From Cucumis sativus (Eukaryota; Streptophyta; Magnoliopsida; Cucurbitales; Cucurbitaceae), in assembly GCF_000004075.3 (NCBI RefSeq), contig NC_026661.2, forward strand, positions 21,976,307 to 22,040,306: a DNA stretch of 64,000 nt. The letters are read 5' to 3'. Positions 36,598 to 49,886 of this stretch are shown piece after piece. Position numbers and translations under genes: made by a program. The notes beneath the pieces are model-generated. The model was given only the letters and a program-made list of their open reading frames with translations, was not told where the DNA came from and did not search any database. The first letter of the stretch is position 1, and each line of letters opens with the position of its first letter.

Positions 36598-38283
36598 CTT
36601 CTACGTCCCAACAGACCTAAGCATTTGAAATCTATTTCAATGCAAGCCAAATATAACATTGGTTCAAGCTTTCCCCATTTTAGGTGGCACATTTCAAACC
36701 GTCTACACTACCAATGGGTCCTAACAGCTCTTAATTAAAGGTATGTATTACCAATATATATCTGGTCCAACCCTGAAAACAATGCCATATTTTTTGTAAC
36801 ACAAAAGGATTACAAACTAGAGGTCCTGGTGGGAGGGAACCCAGCCAAGGATTTTTAATACATGAACACATCTGAATTTATATTGATTGAAAACAAAACA
36901 CAATACGGACGAAGGTTTATGAAGGACACTTCAACTTGAGGAGGTATTTTTCTTTTAAAAAACTCTATAGTTTCTTTCCAATCAATGAAAACACAGAAAG
37001 TCTTAAATGCCGCACTTCCTAAGAACGCTTTTTAAGGACCACCACCTCAATGTGCTTAATATAACCATTCTTCAATGTTCTTGGGAAGGGTATGCATTGA
37101 AATTTTAAATAAATACACCTAACCCTTTGTAGAAAACTGTTAATGTAGGAATAAATGGTCGATGCTCTCTGGATTCTTTCTCGAGTGTCTAAATTTCTAT
37201 AGATAAGGGAACATATAGAAGTTAGAACCCATTTTGGATTCGTTTTGTACTAACATTCAATACTGAACGTTTGTTCCACAAGAGGTGACATTAAAAAACA
37301 TTAGTGTAGTCTTTCAATAGTCTCTCATTCTGTATTGCTTATTGATTATGCTTTTCAGGATATTTTTATTAATTGGAGCTCTTTTATAGATCTAGTTTTT
37401 ATCTTTATTTTCCCTTTTTCCTCATTTGGAGCTTGTCATTTTTTAACTCTATTTTTTCCTTGCTGTTATATAACTGTCTTAAACATATTAGATGAAAATC
37501 CTTCTGGTTTCTCAAATTCTTTTGAAGAATATCATCATTATGGAATCTGGAGATTGTTTATTAAAATCTTGTTAAGGTTAAAACAGTCCACTGTTCATTA
37601 CCCATTTTTCATCTGAATTCCCAAGGAAAAGAAAAAAAAAAAAGTTTCTTCTACTTGTGAGCTGCATTTATTTTGACAAACAGAGCTAGCCTGTCTCATT
37701 TAAATCTCATCCACACTGCACATGAAAACCCGCTGTATAGCTGTAAATTCATAGGTGGTAGTAATTCATACCACTTGATCTTAATCTTCCACAATGTTGT
37801 AGAATATTTTTATATTCTATTTTTTGTGACGGAGTCGCGAAGCAATTAGCTTGTACACACTTTAACTATAGAAGTTACACTTATTGTTATTATTTTTAGT
37901 CATGAAAAGAGCTTATAGAAGTTAAATCCTATATAGAAACTATCTTAATTTCAAGCTTATTCCCTTTATACTTTTTGTTATTATTTTTAATTGACCCATC
38001 TTGAATTACTATATCTTTTTGGTTCAACTCTTGTGAGTTGGGAAGTTGAATTGATGACCTTTGAAATCGATTGGTGTCTCAGTAATATACTCAAATAGGT
38101 GATTTAAGTCAATTAACTTAGGTTATTTCATCCCACACCATCCATATAGAATGTAAGCACAAGAGCAAAGAAAGTGGTTGAATCCCATTAAATAACTTTC
38201 ACCCAACTGATGAAAAATGTCATCTTCCACCTCACAACAAAGCAATTGCAATAATTGCACCTTCCTGAAATTAAACGTGGCCT

Positions 38284-38540
38284 GTTTGGAAACCAAAATC
38301 TAAGAAGACCTACAACCACAACAAGTTAGTTATTACAATCAGGTTATTAAAGTTGGATTATAATAGTTTATCTTTAGGGTGTAAATTATTTTAATTTGGA
38401 TAATATGGATGACAATATGACAATAGTATATGATGTAAACTATAAGCTACTATAGTTTACACAAAGAAAAAAAAATTGAAGATAAAATAGTAAAAAATTG
38501 AAAGTGGTTATTATAGTCTTTAGACTGTTCTTGCTCCAAA
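38284..38540. mobile_element. MITE candidate (hAT-like ends)
   Basis: GTTTGGA at 38284-38290 and TCCAAAC at 38534-38540 are inverted ends of a ~257-bp AT-rich, non-coding segment with several TATAATAG-like blocks. Inside, an 11-bp perfect inverted repeat (TGTAAACTATA at 38434-38444 and its complement at 38451-38461) forms a hairpin. The ends are short and no target-site duplication was verified. Confidence 0.4.
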
Positions 38541-41343
38541 CAACAACATTTCATAGGTTCATAGGTCAAGAAATCAATGATGATAGCCATTCAACTAAAT
38601 CTTCTGCATGCATTCATTAATAAGCATCAAAGGAAACATTTGTGCAGAGGCCATGGCCATGCTTTTGGTGGAAAATTTCTCATAATGTTACTTAATATTT
38701 GAGTTGTTAGCCACATGTGCTTTGTTCATATTTTATAGCAATATTTCATCCTAATGAGTGGATTGATTGGCAAAGGAAATTCCAATTCTTTTATAGTATT
38801 CATTCCTATTTAATCAAAGATGGTATTTATTCCTACGTGCTAAAATTTCCCTCGGTAGAACTGCCATTAAGTAGACTAGAAGACCTCAGTACAAACAGAA
38901 CCATAGAATATTGTTTTGGAAATACAGTGTTGAAGAATAGCCTACCACCATTTGGGGGATTTGCCATGATAGAAATTTGATTGGTGGTGATATTCACTGT
39001 TGAATTGACCAATACATGTTTGTTTGTTTCTTGCTTTCATAACATTTGGTTTGCATAACTATGGCTGGGGCTTGAACATTAAATACATCACCAAACTTTC
39101 TTTTTCTTTGTTTGTTTGCTTTCTACATAAGCTAAATCTTGCTCCCTAATAAATCTTTTAAGAGCAATTGCTTGGTCAATTTTTATATGTACTATTTTTC
39201 TTTTGTACCTTTTGAAATAGTTGTCTTGTGAACCTACTATGCCATTGGGTTGAATTCTTTGGAACAATGGTCCACTCTTTTTCTTTTTCTTCCACTTTTT
39301 TATTGACCAGATAAACTTTGAAGTCAAATGATGAAAAATTCTGAGAAAATTGAGGTACTTGAACTCTCTTTATATTCTATTAATATTCTACTAATACCGG
39401 AATGATAGTCTGAGAAGCAAATTGGAAGCTCAAGAAACAATCATTTTCCAGTGTCTTTCTTAGAGGGCTGTGTTGGTCTCTATGCATATAGGTGAGAAGG
39501 GTTTGAAATCATAAGTATAGATTTTTTTCTTTTTGGGTATAACACTTTTTTTCAACAAGGAAGAGTATGGATGAAGTATCTTACTCTTCTAGGAGCTTCC
39601 CGAATGAATAAAGCATTCAATGTGGTTCATAGCCTATTGGTTCAGATTTCAGTGTTTGTGTAGCTAGGGTGGTTGAGATGGAAAATTGAAAGAATATTTA
39701 TATAATCATTTGGGTTGGAATTTAAAATTTGAAAAAAGTGGAAGAGAGAGTGTCTCCTCCATTACAGCCCTTTTCATCTATATTTTGAAGTTGGTATATT
39801 AAAGATAAAGATTACAATGCTTCCATGCCTCCTTAATTAATGGTTGGGCCATCAAAAAGGTCATAAAAGAACAGAAATTGAGCTCCACAAGAATAAGACA
39901 ACTCTCTCCAATTAATGATAGCCATTAGCAAAAGCCAAAGCCAGAGCCATAGAGACATATTTTAAGCTCTTCCACAGAAAATGTAAGGCAGTGGGAACGC
40001 AACGTGTTTGGTGAAGAGTTAATCTTTGATTCTTTCCATTCCATAGTGCATTGTTCACTGAATTTTTGCCTTTTGTCGTTTTGATTTCTATATTAAGCAC
40101 TAATCTTGATTCTTGGGTAACTAACAAAGTAGTCGATCTGATCCAATCACATGAAATTATCTCTCTTATTTATTTATTTATTTATTATATTACTATTTTA
40201 ATTTTATGTTAGATGTTTATTATTTTAAATGTAAATAAAAGTATATCCATTTAAAAGCTATTCTTTAAATTTTTTAACCACCTTCTCTAACTTGATCTTT
40301 CATGTGTTTTGATAATTACCCTTGTTTGGTGTTTCAATGTTTGTAGCAATTAGATATTATAGTTGGATCTTATAATTAGATATTATAGTTAGATCTTATC
40401 ATTATGATTATAAAATCTCTCTCGTAAGCATTGGATTGAATTCAAAATTTTCATTTTTTTCATGTTGGGTTGTATCTTGGATTGGGTTGAAATATTCATT
40501 TCAATCAAACCCAACTCAACCTAAATTAATTATATATTTTTTTTTTATTAATTGAAAAAAACGATGTAAAAAAATGTTGATTGATACTTAGGAAAGAAAA
40601 GACAACCCAAACTAACCCATATTTTAAGAATTTGATTGGATTGAAAATACTATTCGAATTGTCAACCTAATCAACCTGAAAAAATAAGTTGGATTGAAAA
40701 TGTCCTCCAACCCTACCTAATAATCTAATAGAATAGAATTGGAAAATAACCTTTAGTTTTACTTTCATTGAAAAAATTAATTTTTGTTACTAAAATTCGA
40801 GTTAAAGCTTTCGTTTATAAACTGTGAAAAGTCTAGTAAATAAAAAAGAAAAAAAGAAAAAAAAATTAACATAAAATCTAAAAATAAGAAAATAATTATC
40901 CAACAAAAACTAAAGAGTAGGGTTACACTGAAATCATAATACCAACCTTTTGGGGGCATCACATAAAATTGGAATCGGAATAATTGAAGAGGGAGACGTT
41001 TGAGAGACTATAAATTAAGGATGAAAAGATATACTCACAATCAATGTTACAACTTTCATAAGACAAAATCAAAGGCGAAAATAAAAGAGAAAAAAAAAAA
41101 AAGGAAGCAGATAATCAAACAATAATATAGGAAAAAAGAAGAAGAAGAAGAAAAAGAAAACATTCTTAGTCTATTCAAACCCAAAAGGGGTGAGAGAATG
41201 AAGAGAACAACAAACTATACTGATATATGAAAACCCATCATTATATGAAGGGGGTTTTCTCTTATCAAAACCCCAAACCACAGCATGAGGTTCTCAGCAC
41301 AAAAATTAAAGCCTGAACTTCAGCCTTTTTTGCTCTCTTCTTA

Positions 41344-41368
41344 CATTCATTCATTCATTCATTCATTC
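41344..41368. repeat. CATT microsatellite
   Basis: Six CATT units just downstream of the RHD3-like stop codon, probably in its 3' UTR. Confidence 0.9.
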
Positions 41369-41478
41369 TTCCAATAGTGTTAACAAACCATGAATACTAT
41401 TTTTGGTGACGCCAGCCAAAATGGGTCAATGGAAGAAATTAAATCCATAATATTACCTCCTTTCCCTTCTTCAACCCT

Positions 41479-44400
41479 TTACTCTTCCTTTGAGCGACTT
41501 GACTTCTCCCCACCACCGGTCTCTATCCCCGTCACTCCTGATGATGCCGTTGATGTCAAATCGTTGCTAGAGTTGTTACGAATGCTTTTTGTTGTCATTG
41601 TAGGGTGGCTGTGAGGTTCAGTAGTTGCATTCCTTTGTGGTCCTTGTTGTCCTTCTTCGGCTAATTTTTTAAGAAGATTCATGACGGTAGGCACGAATGT
41701 AGAAGACAACGAAAGAAGTCCCGGAAGCTGGTCGAAAATAAAAATCATAAGTCAGATTTCCTTTGGATAAATTGGACTTTGTTTTCTTTTTCGTTTTGGA
41801 TTTCCCGATTGAAACATGAGACACACTGAACAGTGAATACAGGCACCAAAAGCGCTGAAAAATAAGTTTAGATTCGATACTTACAAGACCATTGCTAAAT
41901 TGCCCAGAAACATCTAGCTGAACCCACAGGGCTTTGGCGAGTAAATAGAGAACAAAAATTACTCCCAAATATAAAGGATTTCTGTCAACAAAGGGGGAGT
42001 AAGCAAGAACTTAGAAAACAATCTCACGCATTTTATGTAATGCAGAAAATAACACATACCTTAAAAGGGTCATAAATTCATTAAACCCAAGAATCACCAT
42101 CGCAACAATTGCCCATGGTGGGGGCAACCAGTTGTTATTACGTTTGCTTGCTTCCTGCAAAATGAGATAGACGCATGCGCAATAATTAATTTTGATTAAC
42201 TAATAATACCGACAGACTAGATTTGATTAAAAACATAGAGCGGACCCAAGCATCAAGTGTGAAATATTGAAGTGTTGATCAAATTTTCTTTTTCTTTATA
42301 AGAAACTTATATTGCTGTTTGATTAGGCTTATGCAACCACAATGAGGTCGTGAATCGTCAATCTCAATATTCAGAATAATTTTCTATGGTGTGCACTAAA
42401 CATTGAAGGCCAAACTCGAAAATCATCATAGACTGGATTCTGAAAATGCCTTTGCAATTGTAGCCATCATAGTTTGTAAGAAAATCAGACGACACGCAAC
42501 ATCCAATTAGTAAACAAGTTCTATTTATTACCTGTGCAGCAATAGCCTGAGAAACAGTATATTCTGTCTCTGTCTTGAATTGCCTCCATATAGATTTGCA
42601 CTGAACAGGACTAAGCAACGTTTGTGATTGTGAAACCTGTAACAAGAAAGAGACGTCAAAACCAGCATAAGAAGGCAATAGAAAACGCGGTTCAACTGAT
42701 CACTCCGAACCAAAACAGCAACTCCTGGTAGAGAAGTTGCTAAAGATTGATAGTTGTTATTTAGTAAATTCCACTACCTCCCAAAGAGCCAGTGAATCAT
42801 TTTCGCTTGTATCCTCCGCAACTAAAAATTTCAAGAGATGGAAATAAGGAGGGCAAAGCAAGACTCTAAGATACTTACTTTTTCCCATGAGCTTGAGGCA
42901 AGAGGGTCAGTTGCCATAATGCTCCTATCTTTTGTATTGCTACTGTTTGGAATATTCAGCAAGGAAGATGATAGAGTATTGTCTATCTCACCGGAATCAT
43001 CATCGTCCAAACGAAGAGCAGCCATTACAGAGAGTAGCTTCAGGGACTACAGCACACAAAAATATAAATTATACAATTTAAATAAAAAGCATAAATGAAA
43101 AAACGTATAAATAATAGGGAAAAGGGAAACAAATATTAATAATATCATGTCATACAGCAGAACGAGCCGTTTTGGTGATTGCCCGTATGTCTTCCTTCCC
43201 TGTCCATACACGTGGCATCGACTCCGCATCATGGCTAAACAATGTGGTAAACCTGTTTGCAATGTTAAATAATATCAATACCAATGGATACTGAATGCTA
43301 TCAAAGAAGAATGTTCGAATTAGATGCATCCATGAAAAGTTGATACCTATCCTTCATACGAATCAGGACCCTTCCAGCTTCTTCCCTTGTTTTTGATTCA
43401 ACTACACCTCTAGCATAATCCTTAAGATGGGTAAGCATTTTTTCCTCAGTTTTTTCATCCATATCATAACCCACTAGTCCTTTAGACAGCCCAGAGATGG
43501 CAGACTCAGTCTCTCGTTGAAGAAGTTTTCTTATGGCTGGCCATGTCTCATTATTAGCTCCATCTAGCAAAGCTTCTACGGGTCCTGACAATGCATCCTT
43601 CAGTTTTTTCTGCAATTATTATTATCATCATCAGTAACGCTCGGAAGGAAATCGTTTGATAATCATCCAAATGCTACAAATGTTTCAGAAAATTACAAAA
43701 AATTATGGGAGAAAATTTAGCACTCAATGAGTGCCTTCTGTAATGACCTAGATTAGAAGTCCAGTATCTGAGCCATAAAATATGTTTTACCTCTAACTGT
43801 GTGGAAAGTTCAGATAATTTATCAGCACGAATAGTCGCAATGTGAGCATCAATATCACGCCGAAGTTTGTCCCTTATTCTAGAAGTGTCCCAGTTCGCTT
43901 GCTCAATGATAGCACCTGCAATGAAAACAAGTCAACAAACATTAGAGAATAACAAACAAAACTCATTCTAATCCCTGAGAAAGAATGGAAGCGTTTGAGA
44001 AAACTGAAAACATTTTACACCATAAGAAATCGGGACCAGTTGCCAATTTAACTGTTCTCCACATACAAAAGGGGCAGAAGAGAAACAACCCAATTAGAAG
44101 CAGAGTTTTTTTAATTCAACCTACCAGCACATTCTTTATCAAAAATAGCCATGTAAGTTTGAGCACAATTAGAGGCCGCTGAAGAAAACCCTTCCCCTTC
44201 ATTCAAAGCTTTATCAAATGCGTCCTTGAACTTTTCAAATGTCCCAGACCTTATGTGTCCCAACAGAGATTGGAAGGCTGATTGAACAAGCTAGCCAATG
44301 AGGAAAAACATGCCACAAACAAATGGTCATCAAAATAATGAATCCAAAGGAAGCGATCGTAAATGGAAATTGTACTTTCAAGAAAAAACAAGGGATTGAA

Positions 44401-47400
44401 GTTAAATGCAGCAGGTTGATCTTCTTGGAGGAACCTTCTAGAAGTTACTTCCCAAGATTACATTAACACTCAAAACCATATGAAAAAATAATTGCGAAAT
44501 AGTTTATATCAAATCTTTTAACTTCTAATAAATTATGCAGCCGCTTACAGATTAAAAAATAAAAATTTGAATTATTACTTGCAACAATTTTTCTTCAAGT
44601 TGTGCTCTCTTTGCAGATCTCACACCTTCATCAAAAAATGTGGCTTCTGCATCATACCTAAATCATCAAAGTACAAAATGCTCATGGTGAATAAACTAAC
44701 ATGGCAATGTTCAAGGTACAAAAATTAATAAGAGAAAAAACAAAAAAAACCCTCAAAGAACTGAACTAAATCAAGAATAGGCTATAACCCAACAAAATAA
44801 GAGCTAACAAATAAATACAAAAAATTATCGTCATTGAATACCCAAAGCAGGGCATCTTGTCATGATATTTGAACTACAGTTTCCAAGAGATAAAGTGTTC
44901 ACTTCTAAGGCCACAGCAAAATCATCATTTAAGAGAATGCCCACTAAGGAACCAACCAACAATCATGCACAGAGATTCTGTATTCATGATTTTACCCAAC
45001 TTTACGTAATGAGGATAATCCTACTCTATAAATTGGACAAGGAATAATGAGGAGAAAAAATGAACCCACAATGCCATGGAAACCTTCTGTTTACATGACC
45101 TTGCCTCACTTTTCTAGGATCTTCAAAAGCTAGCGTGAGAAGAACATAAATATGTAAGGTCACAAGTGTTCACTTGAATGCATCCTAGATAACTATCAAA
45201 ACATTTGTAACACAGGCACTACTTACTCTGATAAACAAGTATCAATGATCGAACTTAGCTTCTTTCCAAAACCTTGAACTGGACCAGATTGTACTTCTTC
45301 TTCCAAACTCAACCAGTCCTGATTGAATAAATAAATAAATTTTATGGTAAGTTTTGAAGGCAGGATGCATTAGGATGGGAATAAAAATATACAAGGATAT
45401 AATTAAACGCCTGTAAATTAAACCTCATTTGATGCAAACCATGTAAACTTCTCATTGCCAATTTCTTCACAGCGAACAGTAGCCACCATAACCTGCAGGC
45501 ATGCCATGGATCAAAGTTGGACCTTTGACTATATATTTCCAAACATGAATTTGGTCACTGTTGTACCTTATGGGCTGGAAGGTCAAGATCTTTGTTCTCC
45601 TTAATGACTTTCCAGATTTGCTGAGCACTAAAAGAAAAACCTGAAGCAGGGACAACTCCCCTGCGATCTCCAGCAAGCCCTCCTGGGGCAATAGAATGGA
45701 AGAATCTCTGTCTCAAATTTGCCACCTAATTTCCAACATAATAATACACAAAATATGTCAAGAACAATTATCTACAGAAACACTACCCTCTAACCATTAC
45801 ATAACATTCCTGTACAGGAGTAGACAAAAAATTAAATCCTATCACACGTATGTAAAAGGAAGAAGAAAACGTTCAGATTTTCATATTTAATTCCCATGAA
45901 CAACTATAACAGGTAGACGTATAATATCAAAAACTGAGAAATGTCAAAATAAATAGTTAAAGAACTATTCAGCCACAAAAAAATAGAACATCCAGAGCTC
46001 CAGCAATTTTTCAGAAAGTTATTTATAGACAATATTTCAAAATTTCCTCTCCATATGTTTCGGGTTGAATGGGGAATGAAATAAGATTAATTTTCATTTG
46101 GTGCTGATGATCATTATAGAGTATCACAAAATCCATATACCTGCTCCTTGAATTGCTCTTCCTTTTCTTCATAACTGGATAAAGCAACAACTTCAACCTG
46201 ATAGTTCAAAAGAAATCAATGTTAGATCGTCATGGAATTCTTTTCCCCCCATACAAATCCATTTGACATAAAGACAATGAGGACTCACATTAAAAAATTC
46301 ACTTAGAGGAGTATCCTTGTGGGCAGATGGCTTCGGAACAGAGTCCCAAATCTGCAGTCAAAACAGATGTAGAGGAATTCAAATGAGAACAAAAAGCACT
46401 TTCTTAGTGTTACAATATCTAAGAGCACCAATAATTTACCTTCTGTACATCCTCTCTAAGAACAGGCTCTAAATTTTCCAATGGTGTCTGCATACAGAGA
46501 AAAATTAACAAAAGCAACAAAGAAAATTAGAAAAGTTAAAAGCATGCAACATATGGTTCTTCTACAACTGCTCAAGATATAAACTACCCAGGAAATAGAA
46601 ACAGACCCTTGTTTTATCACGTATGACAAACATTAGTGTTGTTTTACGTGGACTGAACAATCTCATCATGACCTGCATACAACGGCAACCGAAATTGATT
46701 AAATTAATACTATAAAAGATACACCATGACCCCCCAACCAGATTAAAGGGAATACCTGAAATACAGTTTTGAGGAGAGGCTTATTTGCAGCCTGCTCACG
46801 ACCAATATCGTGACACCACCTAAATTAAATTGTAACAACTTTTTAAATGAGATAGTGAGAAAAAAATTAATTTTAGAAGAAAATCGCATGGAAACACATG
46901 TTACAAGATAAAACAAATATTGAACAAAACTAATGGACACTCACATATTTATTAGCACTATATCTGACACAGCAAGCGCAAAGAGGGCACTTTGCTTCTC
47001 AAATGCAGTGTCGTCCTAAAAAAGAATGTGACAAAAGCAAATTAAGAAACAACCAAAGTGTACATCTTAGCTTGTTATGATACAAAAAAAAAATGTTTGC
47101 ATAAGTACATACATACATACATCCACACACATACATACATATATACACATACGTGTGTGGGTGTGGGTAAGTAACAAATTTTTCATTATCAAAAGATGGT
47201 TACAAAAGGAGGGGGAGATGAGATATTCCTACACACTAAACACCAAACACCAAATAGTTATAATTATAGAATAATTTAGAATTGATAGACCAAGAAATTC
47301 AGAAAAATGATTGATAACTTTAGAACTCAAGGACACAGATGTACAACCTATAGAACAGATCCTGTTCAAGTAAGGTCGTAGAAAATGATTGATAACAATA

Positions 47401-49886
47401 ATAATTAATTAAGAAAATCTAAAATTCACACCCATTCAGTTTTTCAAAGGAAACTTATTTTTTCAGTTATAAAACTTATGTTTCATTGATCAATATGAAA
47501 AACACATTGTGAGAGGAAACAGCAAAAAAAGTAGTACATGAAAGGAGGCAGGGGAGTGGCTAGTTGATCAAATTGGTCTAATAGAAGGCAAAGGGTTGCA
47601 AGGTGCATTTGTTTCTCGTTTTCCAAAGTTCCCAAAACACAAAACACACCCCAATTTCTCCATCTACAGAACATATCAATTTTCAAAAGCCTAAGCCAAA
47701 AAGGGCTTGGAGATGGAAATCATGAATCCTACATGGAAAGCACCAATTTAGATCAAAGTGGAGAAATAGAATACTGTAAACCTTCCGGAACAAACAAGTA
47801 CGAAAAATGTGTCTTCAGACCTTTGTCGCCATATTCATAGTTATTTACACATAAAGACAGAAGTTGGAATTCTTTTTTGGACTGACTGTCGTTAAAAGTG
47901 AATATGAAAATTCTTGAAACTCTAGGAGCCTTCTTGTTCCAGATACACTCAGATGGGTACCTAGGAATCACCTCAGTGTTGAGTGCCGTCTGGCAGAGGA
48001 TTGAACATAAATTTCTAAAATATGACCCAAAGCTTTTCACAATTCAGACTACAGAATCTTCATCTAGGTGCTACTAAAATCTCAATAAGTCAGAGAAGCC
48101 CTCCCCGCTGAAAACCCCCTTTATCAAATGAGTTTATCAAAGTTGGCGAGGAATAATACTATTCTTTTAAATATTGTTTTTAAAACAATCTTTGCAAAAA
48201 GAAGCATGCAATAATACTGAATTCAAAAGATTGGCAAACACATTTGAGGGGAAATATAAAAGGCAAAAATAGAAGAAAGTACAAGCAAATAAAACATGTG
48301 AAAACCCAAAAAGGGCATAGGAGTGCACCTCTCCTCGCTCTCTTCCATCAGTTCCTTCCAAATCCATTACAAGTGTACAAGGCTCGATGCCAGCACATCT
48401 AGCCAACCATATACCTTTAGTTGTTTGCGACCTAGAAAATGACATCAATTTTTCACTCTTCAGCCACAGATCCGAAATAAACCAAAGATAAAAGGATTGT
48501 TCCTTATCAACAAAAACCAAAGACATCGGGAGACAAGAATAACTTACCTCCCTTTAAAAGCATCCATCTCTCTGAAGTTGGTTCCAAACAGATTATTTAG
48601 TAGTGTACTCTTCCCTAAACAGATTATAAATTAAAAAGCTAATAAGAATTTATCAAGAGACCATAAAACGAAGGGAAGATATCAATCTGAGTTCAAATAT
48701 CCAAATGCACAGAAGTAAACATAAAGGTTGAATAATTAAATTGAAATTCACAGTTAAAAATACAGAGGCAGAACACCAACTTCTTTAAAAAAATAAAATA
48801 ACTAAAGTACCAGCAAGAGCCAGGAAGCATGAACTTAAATTTATTTTTTTGGTACAACAAGCTTCTGAAAGCAAACTACTTACCACTACTTTGAGGGCCC
48901 ATAATGGACACTACTGCATATGAAAGTCCACATTCCCCCAATTTCACATCTTTGATAAAGCTCTCAATTCCATCGGCATTGAATCCTCCATCTCCATCTA
49001 TAAGCTGAACAGAGCAACTTTCATCGCTCTTAGCTGCCAAAATACGAAAATATTTTGCTTATTAGAACCTTGTAGTTGTAGAACTATAAAAAGACTGATA
49101 AATCAAGCAAGAAAAGCTCATAAACTTAAGTGTTTTGTTGCGATGTCACTATGATGCCAAAAATATTACTCTTGAAGGAGTGACCAACATAAGAATCAAT
49201 AATGCTCTCCAATTTCCAGAAGAAACTAACCAAAACTCACTCACTGTCGCTTTATAAGTGTGACTACAGCAAAGAGGAACTTCTTTTCTCAACAAATTTA
49301 AATAAGTTAGTCTTGAAAAGAATCATTTCTGTTAGCCGCAACCACACAGTTCAGGACGCATCTAAAAGTTATACTCAACTCAACCGAGAGAACTTGCCAG
49401 CCAGACACCCAAGTTTCACAATCCATAAATCCCGTCAGCCAGGAGTATTGGCTAAAACCATAAAGAGAACAAGACAAAACAAAAGCACAAACGTCTCATT
49501 TTGGAATCCTCCTACGCTCTTTGAGACCAGATAGTGAATAGAATTCAGCGATCTAACACTCCCGAATAGAATGATCATCCGTAACAGATTTGGAGCAAAT
49601 CAATCACGCTCTAATAGAGGTAGCTCGAATCCTTCTATTAGCAATAACAATAATTAAAAAAACAGGCGCAGGAAATGTATAATCAAACTATATCCATACG
49701 TTATACCTCACGCCCAATTGAATTGGAAAAGAAAAAAAAACGAAATTAATTACACTGATGATGCTTCAACGTAACGCAAATCAAACAAAACGCTCAGATT
49801 AAGCTGAAGGAAATACAAATGGATCATCTCCATGCAGATTACACAAGCTGGATAGGAAATAGATTAAACAGAAAAAACGTACCCAT
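41479..49886 (-). CDS. RHD3/SEY1-family ER-shaping GTPase, 818 aa
   Basis: Atlastin-like GTPase that fuses ER tubules. Twenty-three coding exons: 49886-49883, 49033-48884, 48614-48548, 48431-48329, 47015-46945, 46819-46756, 46672-46607, 46487-46440, 46351-46289, 46197-46141, 45725-45567, 45492-45424, 45318-45227, 44657-44579, 44290-44125, 43915-43791, 43609-43347, 43252-43156, 43046-42879, 42636-42532, 42154-42060, 41981-41885, 41727-41479; 2457 nt, all phases close. The P-loop GPQSSGKST is at 47-55, DLEGTDG at 97-103 and the IRD guanine motif at 170-172. A long helical stalk follows, then two membrane segments (about 685-704 and 707-723) joined by a short LLRNP turn, and a Ser/Thr-rich cytosolic tail. 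All catalytic motifs are intact, so it should be active. The first coding exon supplies only ATGG. Which paralogue (RHD3 or an RHD3-like copy) was not resolved. Confidence 0.95.
47105..47166. repeat. CATA/TG microsatellite in an RHD3-like intron
   Basis: CATA units pass into CA, TA and TG dinucleotides, in the intron between 48328 and 47016. Confidence 0.85.
47470..48050 (-). mobile_element. Possible LINE relic in an RHD3-like intron
   Basis: The minus strand reads [20 protein letters not shown] near 47910-47970, which resembles the start of the zinc-binding region of plant LINE reverse transcriptases (IWNKKAP followed by a KVxFF-type stretch). Further frames are broken. The lower end (around 47480-47510) has an ATTGATCAATATGAAAAACA block, resembling LINE 3' tails and sequence at 63733-63760. 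It lies in the same orientation as the host gene. Confidence 0.45.

Larger units (their letters stand above)
33881..41478. other. 7.6-kb gene-poor region
   Basis: It contains the HOTHEAD-like promoter at the left and the 3' flank of RHD3-like at the right. Between them I see simple repeats (TTTTTG units at 36555-36597, CATT units at 41344-41368), a perfect inverted repeat (35935-35968), a MITE candidate (38284-38540) and short tandem copies around 40345-40400. The open frames (longest about 97 codons) match no family I recognise. Confidence 0.6.

Noticed and set aside
37335-37616. 93-aa hydrophobic plus-strand frame
   Set aside because: Phe/Ile/Leu-rich frame expected from T-rich DNA; no homology, no splice or promoter context.
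42831-43098. Plus-strand 86-aa frame opposite an RHD3-like exon
   Set aside because: Antisense shadow of exon 42879-43046.
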